Below are positions 41,132 through 56,100 of a stretch of 64,000 bases of DNA, in pieces. The notes under the pieces are model-generated. The model was given only the letters and a program-made list of their open reading frames with translations. It was not told the DNA's origin and ran no database searches. The position numbers and the translations under genes were made by a program. Each line of letters begins with the position of its first letter. Within the stretch, counting starts at the first letter, position 1. Source of the DNA: Norana najaformis (Eukaryota; Annelida; Clitellata; Crassiclitellata; Hormogastridae); NCBI GenBank assembly GCA_964023275.1, contig OZ029927.1, forward strand, positions 22,830,980-22,894,979, given 5' to 3'.

Positions 41132-44100
41132 GTAGACCATAAAATTAATCGTTTACATTTTTATGGTAGTAAGGACGCATATCAATATTCTTGAAGAAGC
41201 GCTCTATAAATCTGTGATTACAACTCCATTTACAATTCTTCCACTCACACCAGTCATACGTAAGTAGATATATTTTGGGTCTTGTTTACTTGATGTTACA
41301 TTAGTTTGTGTTCATATCTTAATGACTTCATTTCGATCAATTAAAATTTGTTTTGTGTGACTGATAATACTAGACTATATATTGTCATTTTTTTGATGAA
41401 TTTTATAAAATGTCTTAGAAATCGCTTTGCATTTGTAGTCACGCAGAAAATTACACAGTAAGGATTGCGAATAATACTGGTCAACAGGTGTGTCCCAATT
41501 GCGATCAAAATCTTCACCAGTGCTGCAACGCGAACACGTATGTATCGAAGAAAATATTGTCCACTTTTAACCTAATCTACGTAGGCCTTAAAAACTTAAA
41601 GTCCATCAATAAAATGTATTTTGTGTGGAGATAAAACTAGTCTACATTGCCTTCATTTTGCCGAATTTGATGAAATGTCTCTGAAACCGCTTTGCATTTG
41701 TAGTAACAAAGAGACTTCCACGGTAATCGGAAACTTTTCTACCACTTCGTACACGTGCAACTGCAATCAATCGTGGGTTAACGTATGCTGCTACAAGAAC
41801 ACGTATGTATCGAAGAAAATGTTGTCCACTTTTAAGCTCATCAATCATGTTGGTATTCAATTCAGCCTTTTGTTAAAGCTGGAGTGTTCAACATCTGAAC
41901 ACATACATGTACAGTACTTTAATTACTACTGGTTAGATTGGCCGAGGACATATGCGGATTTTCAGTAGGTAGCTATCGATTTTATATGACCAAGAGCTAC
42001 CCACTGATTACTTACACATACATTAAATCATTAAATTACATTAATTCGAACTTGGTATGCTATTTTTAGGTGCCTTGAGGTAGATTTTGAATATGAACAG
42101 CGGACAAGATGTCAGCGTGGTTGGGAAGGACCTGCCTGCAACATAAGTAAATTATATACGCTTCTACATTTGATACACATAGCATCTTATGCATCAATAC
42201 ACCAGCAGCAACAGCTTTAAATTATTATTATTATTGCCTTGAGAATTCAACAGCCAGCGACTGATATGTATGGAAGTGAAATAATTCTAATTATTCGTGT
42301 TCTTTTTGTTGCTCAAGAGCTCATGCCTGCAAATCTATGGAAATCAGTAGAGAGCAAGGAAGTTGGTTTAATTTTTATGTGGAAAATCAGAACTCGTTAC
42401 GTATCGTTATTTTCGAAAGATTCAATTCGCGGACCCATTTGCTGTAAAAGGCCTAAGACCCCAAAGTGTAAGCAGCTAATCATTAGCACCGCTTGCCACG
42501 AAAAAAGAACAACAGATTTTTTGTTCACTTGCTGACTTTTTTGTCGACGTGACGCACTCTGCAAGAATCTTCTTTCAGTGCAGTTCATGCAAAAACTTTC
42601 AAGCTTTCGCTCCCTTCATTCCGTCGGAGGTTGAAAACCATCTTCTTTGATGGTTGATTGATGTTTTCCGGTAGGACACCTGCTCAAATGTTTCTTTATG
42701 GGAGTGGCGCTGTATAAATGCCGAAATTACATTACATTACAATTTCTCATATATATATGTATGTCTGGATACGACTTCATTTGACTTCCATAATAACAGA
42801 ATACTTGTAAGTCCATAGTTGTATTCCGGTGTATTTATGAGTCCAGCGATGTTATTCGTAACCCTAATCGTTTACAATACATATATACTGGTCGTTCTCC
42901 TGCAATGAATTGGAGGCAAAGCTCTATGCCTTTCAACTGTCGTGTCTGAGCTGAATATTGCGCCTTCCCTTAACGGTTCACGCCATCGATATACGCTGAG
43001 GTATATCAACGAACGATGCACGTCCTACTGTCGGAGATGATTGGGACGATATCTCACTTTGCCACAGCGAACAGGACCTGGATGCTAGTCCTCTGCGAGC
43101 TGCGATATAAACCCCACCAAGAGGTTGGAAGAGGCCACATGGACACAAGCGATGGAGTATGACCTGTACTTGCTGAAGATTTGACAACACACGGCCTAGA
43201 GACTAGCCCACAATAGAAACGGCTGGCAACTTGTTATTGAAGTGGCAATGCCCTGAGAGCAGCAAGGCACAGATGATGATGATGATGATGATGACGACGA
43301 CGACGATGCACATCCCCAATGTACAGTGTTGAAGATGATCCAAACAATGAGGCTACGACTGTCTGGACACATCGCGCTTTGTTGTTGATGACAATAATGA
43401 TGATGATGATGACGATGAATGGTTTTCGAATGGGGTCAGTAATAACTGTATCTCATCACATTCGATTGATGGCTATTATACTTCAGTTCAAGCAAACTGT
43501 TCTAGCTCGATTTATTGTTACTAAATACCAAGTTTTCGTGTAATTGAGTGCGATCATGTCTTTTTGTATTGGAAAAATGTCTATATATTACATCATGGAA
43601 CCTGTTTTTGCTATAGCGTTAAAACGATGCCAAATGCCAAATTTTGTTTTCTTTTATTTTTAGCTCGAGGAACATCTGACGCAAGTAAGCGAACATATAA
43701 TACACATAATAAGCGAACACATAATACACATAAACACACGAATAGTAGATAGGTAGATAAAGTGATTGATTGATTGATTGATTGACTGACTGACTGACTG
43801 ACTGACTGACTGACTGACTGATTGATTGGTTCACAGATACATAGATGAATAGGCACGGACATTGTAAGGTTTCCTTTGGGTCAATGGTATACACATACTA
43901 AGAAATCCGACTCTGACATGGTGAATACTTATGAATGAATCCCAACCATATTCGTTAAATTAAGTCTAAATAAAAGACATCACTTTCAGCTTGGGTCTAC
44001 TCGCTAACTGATGCAAAGCTTTGAAATTCATTGACCAGTTCAGTTCGATCGGTTAATTCTTTGTCATTCAGGTCAAAACTAAGGACTCATCTCTTTTAAC

Positions 44101-47100
44101 TTGTTTACCCAACGTAGCCTGACTTCTGATTTCTCTGACTTAGCGGAATTGGACCCGACGTTTTAGCGAGGAAGCTGACCTTCTAAAAGGCCTGGTGTTT
44201 GGTTCTTCGTCCTGCATGACTGTTTTGTTGCCAGTATCCTAAGTAGTTTTGTCAGCCTTTCTGACTTGATGACTGGTCCTTTGTGAGTCGTTTTGCGTCA
44301 CCGTCACAATTGCTTCAGAGTGATACAAGGCACCGAAAAAATAACACTAGCTTCATGCTTTTTTAAAATGTCGTAATGTTTTCAGTACGAATGCCACCTA
44401 GTATAACGAGAGGTCCAGGAAAGACCGTCTACTTCCGAAGTTGCGAATATTTTGAATTGGAGTGTGAAGCCGAGGGAACGCCGGCTGTAAGGCAAGTCGC
44501 TAGAATATTATTTGTTGAATCGCTTATTTCTTCTGACCATTCAAACAGTTTGGTCTGGCGGATCTCTGTGGACTAGTATTTTAATGACAATGACAGAGTT
44601 ATTATTGTCGTGTGACAGTTTTATGACTTCTTCATCTGCAGCTGTTTTCAGTAATATGTGGCTTTGGTGGCATACAGCAAGCTCCACGATCCATCAAAAA
44701 GTGAATAGTTTTGTTGCATTCACTGATCAATACCAAGACAAGGTATGGCGGCATGGAACTGTGGATATGACACTGGCAAGAACAATTATTTTAAGCAATT
44801 CGAACCCGGTTAGACCTTTCATGAGTGTCCGTCTATGAAGTAACAAGCTATACGATGTGAACGCAGTCAGCCATTGTATGGGGTTTCGTTAATAAATATC
44901 AAGGCTATTTGGAAGGTTTAAATGATGTCGTGTGGTTGGTTTGCTGTGGCTGTGTTTGCAACCCAGGCTAAAGATCCTTTAAGCGTTATTCGACCCTGGA
45001 AGCAGGCTTCTAAGAGTATCAGGTGTGCTACCTTTACATCCTAAAGCGATTGGCTTACTTCTGTTAACATGGGTGTGATAGCTAGTAATCATACTGGATA
45101 ATTATTACTGGTTGCATTATTTGCTTTTATCTTGTCCTCTTCCCATCTCGTTGAGGATACTTGCAAGTCGATTCCTTTTCATATACGAGGTTTTCGAAAA
45201 ATAAGGGCGCTGTTGCTTCAACCTGTCTTGTATACGTTGCAATCAGAACATTTAATTAGTAATTGCCAAGAAAAGGTTGTACATTTGAAGAGTCTATGAA
45301 TTATCTACAGATATAAATGGAACAAGAACGGTTTTGAATTAAACAAAAATCTTCCAACTATCAGCGAACGTAAAGATGGCACCATAAGAATTTATCTGGC
45401 CACACCGAGTGCCGAAGGATTCTACCAGTGTCTTGCTACGAATCAGTATGGCACAGCTCTTTCAATAATGGCACATGTTCAGCTAGCATTTCTGGACACC
45501 ACTTCAGGACCTCCTAATGTTGTTCAGACATCCGTTCAAGAGGGGATGCCATTTCATATTCAAGCCGTTCCACGCAACAGTTTTCCAAAGCCTACTTATG
45601 GTTGGGAGGTGGCGGCTAACACTACGGACAAAAATTCAACTGCACTAATTCTTTCAAAAAGGATACAAATTAAGGAGAATGGTAATTTTGATCATATTTT
45701 TGTTAATGGAGTCATGTTGTTGCAATTCTGTGAGCCATTATGACTATCAAGTATGCATTGCAAATTCGATGTCACCTGTATCTAGATATTTCAGGTCCAA
45801 AGCTTTGTTAATTAGTTGCTTGGTTAATCAGTTATCTGCGTAATTAACATAGCGCCGTTTCGTACCTCACAAAGGCACTGGCTATCATAGTCTGAATGGT
45901 GTTTATTTGTCGCCAGTGCGTTTGTGATCACATTTCAGTCACATATAAACAGATACAGTTCAAAGACGTAGAATATATTGCGGAATCGAGAAATAGCTCC
46001 TTAATCCAAACTCATTAACAGTGGATCTCTTTATATAAATGACTTAATTTAACAGAATCGATGATACCACTGTTTTATTTTAAAATCCTACGTCTGGTAT
46101 TTTCTTCTATCTGGATCTGTTTTTGTTTACAGGTGACTTATATTTTTCTTATGTTCTTCCGGAGGATAATCTTAATGGAAGTATTTACAAGAGCATAACT
46201 CACAACACTTACCTGAAGGTCAAAGCAGGAGAAAGTTATACGCAACTAACGGTGACAATAAGTAAGAACATTTCGTAACCGGTACATCAGAATAAATTAA
46301 TGAATAAATTATTTTAAAGTAAACAATTCTCAGTAGGTATTTCCTTAAATAAATAAAAACTTTAATTTATCGCCTACTTGCCACTCAATGTCTTTCATGT
46401 TGTTTTCATGTTACAGATCCAGCAGGCGTAAGCGAGTTTGCTCCAACGTTAGCATTTTCTTCCGAAACACCAATTGTTGCTCTCATTGGAGAAAGTGTAA
46501 AACTTAGATGCTTTTTCTCTGGATAGTAAGTATACGTAGATAAGGAACACTTCTAAGTCGCTGGCTTATATGCATGGACATCTCTTCAGGAGGTCAAAAC
46601 TGTCCACGCTTTCGAAAAAAACAGTTGAAATTCTATCTATTATGTAATTCTCAGTACTTGAGCTGCCAATTGACATTGTAAAGCAACATTGAAGCAGCTC
46701 GATGCTTAATAATTTGTCGTCAATACAATTACTGTTTTGCAAACATGACGAAAACTCTTTGGAGCTTCGATAAGATTATCGCTAGAACTCTAATTACTAT
46801 GAGAAATGCATGCATGTATATATCTCTGTATGTACTGTATGTATGCATATGTTTATATGTATGCATTAATATACTTGTATATTGATTTATGTGCGATTGT
46901 GTTTGCGTATGTATGACTTGTATGAAGTAACAATCCAGCGCCTTTCAGAATTTGCACAGTGCTTAAATGGACAATTATATTACCGCAATTATCGTATCGG
47001 AACACCCTTGCAAAGGGCGCATCTTAATTTTCATAAAGCAATACACAGGCCTAGAACGACTTTTTGGCAAACATTATTCTTGGGCTGTATTAAAGATTAA

Positions 47101-50100
47101 TTAAGGTTATTTGTCAATGGGTTAGTAGTATACCCGCCTCTTTCGATAGGTTATTTGACACCAGCTTTATCGGAATCTTATATCCGTTTAGTTGTCCTTT
47201 GCATCATATCCTCTTGTTTAAACTGTTCTGTTCTACCGCGCATGGTTATTTATCCATGAGGCATACATACGTTTCAGCATCGTCACTCAGACATAAATAT
47301 AAACGAAAAGCCAAAAATGAACAGCAGCTCGTTTTCCTTTCAGCGCTTTTCAAGCATTTGCACACTTTAAGAGATATTGAATTTTTCTGTAACATTGCAA
47401 TGCTTTTCGTATCTGTTCAATCAGTCCAGAGCCAAATATTTCCTGGTCGGGACCATGGAATACGCTTCCCATTCGGAGATACACCCTGAATAATTTTAAT
47501 ACAGAACTGACTATCAACAAAATAAATACATCTGACGAAGGATTCCACCACTGCACAGCTTCAAATACACTAGGAAACAACACGCTTAGCCTTCAGATAC
47601 TTGTTGAAGGTATGACATTTAAAACTAAATAATGTGGTGTATTGTATTTAATTAACTTTTGAAACTTTTGCTGCACGTCTAACAGTTGTTATTAAAGCTG
47701 GATTCTCTTAATTTTCAAAAGATGAAACGGACGACGGCAAACGACGTCGCGATGACTGGATCGTATAATTGCTTACAACTAAGCAAGCAAACAAGTAAGC
47801 AAGCAATGCATTTGTTAACATGCCATACATCCATCGGCTGAGCGAAGAATCATGGCGGCAGTATAGTGCAAGTGCAGGCTTGAAGAAAACATTTTTAAAA
47901 GTTGCTATATGGAAAGAGTCCAATTGTAAGCCATGAACAACTTCAAGTATTCACGAGGAAACTTTTTTGCGTTGTCTGCGTTAACTTTAAAGTTTTAAGT
48001 CGCGTTAAAGGTCTAAAATGCAAATTATCTACTACAAGAAGAATTTTTCCTATGGAATTTAATGTGCTTTTCCCATTGACTCTTGTAATTGGCTCGGTTA
48101 ATCAATTTTCTTTCAACCGGGACAGAAAAAAATGAGGTCCAAGCTTGGATCCCTTCTGTCTTAACGCAGCATTGTATTAACCCATTGCAAGCGTCCAATG
48201 TTAGCTTTAAATTTGAAAATTGGTTTTGTAAACAGCTGCGCCGAAGTTTAACAGCATGAAAGATGGTCCATGCAATGTCAACTTAACAGAAGGAGACTCG
48301 GTTACCTTCAACTGCAACGCCTTCGCCATACCTGAGGCAACTTTTGTCTGGCTCCAGAATGGACATCCAATAGACAGTGAGTCTTACATAACAATGAATC
48401 TGTTACAGTATTTCTTTTTCAGTGTCTGAGACTTGCTTAGAGCGACAACCTGCTGTCTTAAATTGCCGACTCGGACGAGAAGCTCGGTTCTTCGAATGAT
48501 GTTGAAGTAAACAACTTATAGTAAATAAATAAGTAAATAAGAAAATAACTTATTCAAAGCAACTAAAGAGTTTTTGGTGATGTAGAACTTGCAGCGAGTA
48601 AACCTTTTTTAAGTATGCACATTTGGAAGATGGAACAAGTTTGCGCACAAATTTGCTCAATTTGCTTGAACTAATGTGGCTAGAAAATAAGCGAGAGTGG
48701 CCCTACCAACCCTCTAAGCAACTTCGGAAATGGTAGGGTGGAACCAAGGCTGTGGTGTGCGCTGTACTAGTCTCTTGGTACTAAAAGAAATTCACTTGTC
48801 AAGAAACTCATTTAAAGTAGGATGGAATTCCTTATCCAGCTCATTAGATGTTTGTGCTGAAGATAACCATAGCGGAGATGTTAAGATATGCTGCTTGAGT
48901 TTATTTAATTCAATTTTATGTCAAGGGCGAAATTTAACAGTTTTTCAATTTGGAGATGGTTTAAACAAGAAGTCGAGTATTGAGATAAGTGCAAGATGAT
49001 CTGACAGATATGCCTCAAAAGGAGCGACAGAATGAAGCGCTTTTTAATCAAAACGAATTATATAGATGTGGCTTTTATTGCGTTTTTAACGTAATCACCT
49101 GTTTCGTGTCAAACCATTCCAATATATAAATAAATGCCCATCAACATCAAGATGAATATTAAAGTCACCCATAGTGATTATTTCAGAAGGGGAAGAAACT
49201 AAATATTCAAAAGTGACTGAAATCCAAAATCAGTCACGAAAGGGACGATGGACAATAAATTTTCACAAGTAACGCCTGTTTACTACTAGAGATGAGAGTA
49301 GCAGCGAGGATCTCAAATGACTTGGGTGCTAGAAAAGGCAAAGTGAATCTGTGCAGTGGGAGGTTTGAATTGAAACTAAAAGCATAACCTCGACATTTTC
49401 CACTGCTTCAAGGCTCATTTAGGATAGACAAGCTTGAGGAAGTAATGTCAGAAATGAATGCAGGTATGTCAATAGGCTTGAAGCAGGTGTCGGTAAGAAC
49501 AAATATAAGCAAAAAATGCTCACAGAGAAAGCTATGAAAGCTTTATATCGAAGGGAACAAATTTTTTTTGACTAATATCCAAACTCTGAAGTTCGACTGG
49601 TCCAGGATTTTTTCAACATCACCAGCCTAAAGAAGCTACAGAAACAAATGCACAGACTATCTGTGACTTCCAAAAAACGAGCGTGCCGTATAGCCAAATA
49701 TGGTCTACAAGAATTTACATTCAAACCAGGGCGGAAAATAATGCTAGTGGTATTACATAGCAGCAGAACAGATGACCGAATTGGAAAAGCAGTAGCCCTA
49801 CTGGGAACCAGATAAAAGGAATGGGATTGAGTGGCGTTCATAAATAGACCAGAATGTGGCGATGCCTGTGTAAATCCAGCAACAGACCTTTATCTGCCAG
49901 ATTTGGCAAGAAAGAATAACACGAGCAAAATACAGTATAAAAGCAAGCAACGCTCTGAGGCAGCCAAACAAGGAATATGACCCGGATAACCCTGGCGGCC
50001 CTTGTGCTATTAAACAAGGAAGAAGAAAGAAGACAAAGAAGAAGAAGGTAAAGAAGAAACAAATCAAGAAGAATTAGAACGGACATTCTAGTTTAGAACC

Positions 50101-53100
50101 ACACCAGTGAACACTTACAAATTAGCATACTTAATAGTATTTAGGAAGCCCACTCACATGTGACCAAGACAGGGGGGGGGGTAAACCCATGTCAGCTGCG
50201 TGAGCATTGGAAAAATCCTTCCCCCAGTCTCCTTATCGGGGTTTTCTGGTTGGGTAGCCGGCCGCCAGCTCACCTGTCTTGGAACCCATAGTTTAACGCA
50301 AGCCCTGTAAGCTGTACTATGTTCTTGTTATGACGTCAATCATCTTGATATGACTGCGTCGTAAAATAAATGTTATCAAACCCCAGGCAGCCAAAATCAG
50401 AAACACAGAAATTGAAAACACAAGGAAACCGAGCTCAGCAGAAGAAAAGATGTGATCTCAGAAAGAAAATAACAATGAAAAAGTTTGCATAATAATAGGC
50501 CTCAGCATGTCTCCTCAAACCTCGTCAATTAGTCATAAATTATTTAAAATATCTAATGACAAGCACATTATTGCAGATTCGCATAGTTTCAATGACATGT
50601 ACATATGATGTGGCGATTTGTTTGGTAGTCTATAACTGGTCCAGCAGATTTGTGTTCAGCAACAACTATAAAAGTCTAACAATCAGAGACCTTTGTCGAG
50701 ACTGCGCGGACCGAAGTAGTGGGACGGACCTGATGGTTATTCAGTGCAATGCAAGCAACGTCCACGGATATGCTTTTGCATCGGGATACCTAAACGTTCT
50801 GCGTAAGTAAACCAGGCGTTGTCACCGCAATACAAGTAACTGCTAACCCCATGCCAAAGTAAGAGTAAGTTGTTAGCCTATGTGTTCGTGTTAAGCTTTT
50901 AAAAGCTGAGGAGTCAGATTAGCCTTGTATCAATGCTTAGAAAACTCTGCAGTTCAGATGGCGGAAAGTTAGAACGTGAAGATACAGCGGGACAGTGAAG
51001 GGTCTGTATGGAACCCTGACAGCGAAGGTCCTCTCTACAGTATATAGCCTTCGCTCTTTGCGCACCAACTTTTGTCCCGACCTAAACACGATGGGGTCCG
51101 ACCCCGCACAACAGTCAGTTCTTCGAGTTGTGTGTTGTGACAAGCCTATATGGAGTCGGTATCAACCATGTCGATTCCTATTCTACCGGGGTAACCCGAG
51201 CCAGACTCTGACGTACCTGTTTCATGGTCTGCATTAACCTCTCTTTTATGTGGTCTCGGTTAGGTGTGGACTCTTTTGGCCTTCACCTTGAAGCACTGAC
51301 TCGCTAGATAATCACGTTCGAACTTTCCACCGTCTGAACTGCGGCAAGGAGTAATAGAGGAATATATTTCCCGAGTTTCGCAAGATATCTTATCTTCTCG
51401 TTATCTAAAATCAGTCCGACTCGTGACTGTGCAACATAGTTGGCCGAATCCCCGAAATCTGAACTTTAAGCCGGTTTCTGAATCAGGAAGCGAGTATTTC
51501 GGTTGTGATTCGGGAGTACAATGACTAGTTCTCAAACTGCACCAGTAGTCCAAGCTTCCGTAACCTTGCAACTCTTTTACACATACTTGTCATTTGGTTG
51601 ATCTCATTTGCCCGTGTATTCCCAAAACGTTGACCTCGCCCAATCAATGTTTTGAGTTTTGTGCCCAAACCAGAACCGTAACCGGTTCGCGGTCTCTGGA
51701 ATTCGCTACCTGTTTCTATCCGCGTCGACTTCTAGCCTGGATTACTGTAGTCTGGATTAGAATAGATCATCATAATCGTCATTATCAGGATCAAGGGGAA
51801 ATCAGGTCCCATTTACTTACATAATTGATTATATACGGGCAGTACGACAGTCTAGGAAGAGTCGAGGTTATGGCGGTATGAAAAGACTGTTGAAAAGACA
51901 CAATGAGAGATGAAACTTATGAAATCTTATTTATGACTTGTTCCTGAGCCTTGACTTGGCGATTGGCTTGCGACAGTCGTGATGACATTGTAACTTTTTG
52001 TATCTAGGCAGGACAAAAGTGTTGCTTCCTGGTTCAACTTTCGAATGGGTTAATCGTACTGAGGAAAATCAGTTCCAGTTCAACTGCAGTGCAACGTCTG
52101 ATCCGAGCACTCCTCCAACAGTTCAGTGGTTCAAGGTGGGACCACACGGCCAGGAATCGGTTCACAACGAACCGCCTTACGTCAATGTGATGAACGGTAC
52201 ATTGAGCATAAACATTGATCCAAACTGCTCCACTGCATGTGATAAATACCTCGGCGAATACCGATGTGTTGGTGACAATGGATACAGTCGAGATTTTGCA
52301 ACAGTGACACTCAGTGCCAAAGGTAAGCATAATTTCAGTCAATTTTAGGTGAATATGAATCTGAGCTTGTCTCGATGTTTTGTGTCTTTATAGATACCCG
52401 TGAAAGGTAAAACACCACATTTCTGATAAATGCCTGTTTAAAAGAAAGCATGACTTATAAAATCCACATTTGTCGCTCATATAAACGAGGTATTAACATA
52501 AAAATTTCCTTGGTTCTCTTGACCTTAAGAAGGTCCATCTCATTTCTAATGAGTGGAGGAAAATCAGTCCAGTCTGAATTTGACTCAATTCCCATACGAA
52601 TCAATGGGAAGACACCAGCGTTTAGATGACTTTTGAAGAGAAGTTTCGAGCTATAAAGATTTTTATTAGCGATATTAGAACCAAATGTCATTCGCCCGAA
52701 GAGATAAAACTGTTGTTACAAAAACCGGTCAAGCTGTATTGATTCTTTCTCTGTTGGCATTCGGACAGGAAAACCCAATTCTGGACACTACAGCACATTC
52801 ATAAAGGCGACGAGCGTAGTGGCTCTTTCACAGCCAAATAATTTCACTTGGGCAATGAATTCTTACTGGTGTTAATGAGAATTTTGACCTTTCAGATAAC
52901 TACTGCAAGGAGGAACTCGATGAAGTATATTCTATTCGCTGGGGTGATACAATTCCTGGCAGAGATATTTCTCATCTATGTCCTGGGAACGCCATTGGTA
53001 TGTAAAACTTGCAAGAAATACGTGCACTGAAATATTCTATATTTGCCTTAAACAAATGTCTCCTCCATTTTTGGGTGACAAATATTGCCTTCGTCATAAA

Positions 53101-56100
53101 GGACGCCATTTTGCATTACGACTAGTTAAACATCAGTTATTCAAATTATTTCCAACAAGAGATGTGTCTTTAGCTACAGTATAGCTGGCTTTAGAAGTGC
53201 ATTTCTAGCCTGGTTAGATTTTGCTACTAATATGTCATCATTGTAATGATAGTTGGTATAGTTATCTACCGTATTTTGCATAATTATGTGCTTGTGACGA
53301 GCAAATAAAAGCTAATTACTTATTTATTTTGAACTAATGTCATTTTTGAGGATGGATCACATTCGCCATGTTCTTTCTGAACAAGTGACTGACTTGGCAG
53401 ATTGATATAGCCACTTCGATCTTCTTCGTCTATCGTTGCTTCTCCTGTAGCAGACTTTAGGCTGCAACAACTAATCCCAAAGCAGAAGATTTTTAATTCA
53501 TATCTGTTATTCATTCTAGGAAACTGTACAAGAAAATGTTTTCTGAACAGCGATGCGATTGCCGTTTGGTCTCCGCCGAACTGCAACAGTTGTTTTGACA
53601 AGGAATTTAACGAAATACTAGAAAAGGTAAATACAAGAACAAGCTCTCCATAATTCATATGAAAAAGTACATATAGCAAAGTAATGCATTTTGATAGAAT
53701 GGTTGGCATATACTCATATGGGTGTAAGTTAGATTGTTAGAACAAAACTGCCAGTAAGTTGGAGTTGAAATGACGGAACAAACTAGTAATGGAACATGAC
53801 GGAACAAACTAGATTAACCACATGAATGCAAGTATAGCTAGAGATGGTTTGCAAATTTTGACTGCAGTTTCACTTGAATTGACTATCGATTGATATGTTG
53901 TGCAACATGAAAACGGTGCTGTAGATCAGATTCCCGCTTGTCCTAAATTAATGTGAGATTTTGAACAACATTTACTCTTTTCCTGTGCTGGGAGACCGCG
54001 TCTTGTGTTAGGATTTCCTAAAGATCAATGTTAGGCTGACATTGAGTTATTTAGGCCTCTAATATATTGTCAAATAAAGAGTCAGTGCTATCACAAATCT
54101 CCTTCAGCGAATCATCATATTGTAAGGGTTCAACTGAATGTATGTGTAGATGTATGTATGTATGCATGCATGTGTGCATGTCTGTCTGTATGTTTGTATG
54201 TATGTATGCATATATGTATATATATGTATGTATGCATGTAAGGACAAAATGCTTATGTTTGTATACATTGGTGTACATATGTATGTATGTTGGAATGCAT
54301 GTATTTATGTTTGTATGAACTATGTATGTATGGGCTATCTATGCATAAATGTATGTGTGTATGTTTTTATGTATGTATGTACCTATAGTGTTTGTATGTA
54401 TGTGCGTATATTCCAATGCACTTAATATAGCGCATTTAGGTAACTCTGAAGAGCTGTGCACTTATGACCGAATAACTGAATCAGTTTATTAGTATTGGTC
54501 TGCACACTGAAACCTTACTCAGTAATTTTAACACTTTAGACGTTATCTAGCTATGCAATTCTGACGTTACAATACTGAATATTTCTTATCAAGCTCTATC
54601 GACTGGATGCATCCGAGTTGAAAAACCAGGATCTCTTTGCTAAGATCGCCAGCAGTTTGTCAGATTTGACAAATGATAGAGAAGGCCTATCGGCTGGAAA
54701 TCTCAACGCCTCAGTCATGATTGTAGACCGACTGGCCGTTCTCCGAAATAATTACAGCAACTACTACCCAAACGAAGAAGAAATCAAGGTAAGACTTCAA
54801 ATGTTGACATTCATCCAATACGCACGCACGCATGTATGCACTCGCGCATATATACATACATACATATCAACCTATATACATTCATACATACATACATACA
54901 TACATGTGTGAATACACAGATACAGAGTTAAATACACACATACATACACAGATATATATACATACATACATACATGTACTTACATATATACATGTACATG
55001 CAAACATACCTGCATACATACACAGATACATAGATACACACATCTACATACATAAATACATTCAACTGTACATACAAACAAATATACGCACAAAAATACA
55101 TACACATGTGACTGAAGTAGTTTTAGTTAGGTTTACTTTGAGAACTAAATTATTTTGATTTCTTGAAAATTAATTGTTTTTCGTTTTATGATTTAAATCG
55201 CGATGCAGGCGATTGTTCAAACTGCCAGCAATATTCTTCAACCGAACAACTCCAAACCCTGGACAGAACTTCGGGTGGTAAGTCAGAAACGTGCCTTTGA
55301 ATCAAAATATCTTTACTGAACAAATCAATTTTCCTGTAGCAATTTCACTGTTAGACTCCTATACTGCAGTCATTCAAAACTACAGAAAAAGTGCTTGCGA
55401 CTTTTCGAAGCAGTTTGTCAAACAGTTAACCTTACCTTATGAAGTAAGAATTTCAAGCGACGATTAAAGCGTAAATCTAATTGATTTTTCTCATGTTCAT
55501 TGCTTAGTTTCTTCATGTATTTGTGTAATCCGTTATATCGGTTCAGCCCTAGAATACATCAGAGAACTCTGAGTTCCTGTTTTGTGCCTGTGGAGTCGGC
55601 AATCGTTGCGTTCAGCGGCCCGTGGAGACTTGTTGGTCCCGTGATGCTGTACGACGACGATATCTCGTGCATTGGGTTGTCCTTCTGTATAGTGTCTCAT
55701 TAAAATACCTACCATTCCATCACAGACAACTCAAGAAATATTTTCAACTTATCTCAATTTGCACCATTTTAGATTTATTAGATTGTCATGTTTAGAGCCC
55801 TTGTGGGGTTCATTAAGGCGCAACACAAATAGCTATATAAAAATATATACTTGTCTGCATACATATATGCATACATACATTAATATATACATACGTTAAT
55901 ACATTCATATACATATTCGATGAAGCTCCGGTTTTTATGAGTAATGTTGTGTTATTCCATGTGTGTTTAATTGTAGGTTAATACTACTATGGCGTCTGCC
56001 GTCTTGTTCTCGTCCAGTATTTACGGTCAAAGCCTCTCAAAGATTCAGAAATCAAGCCACAGCGTCGCAAATGCAGATTTCATGGGTAAGAGGACACAAT

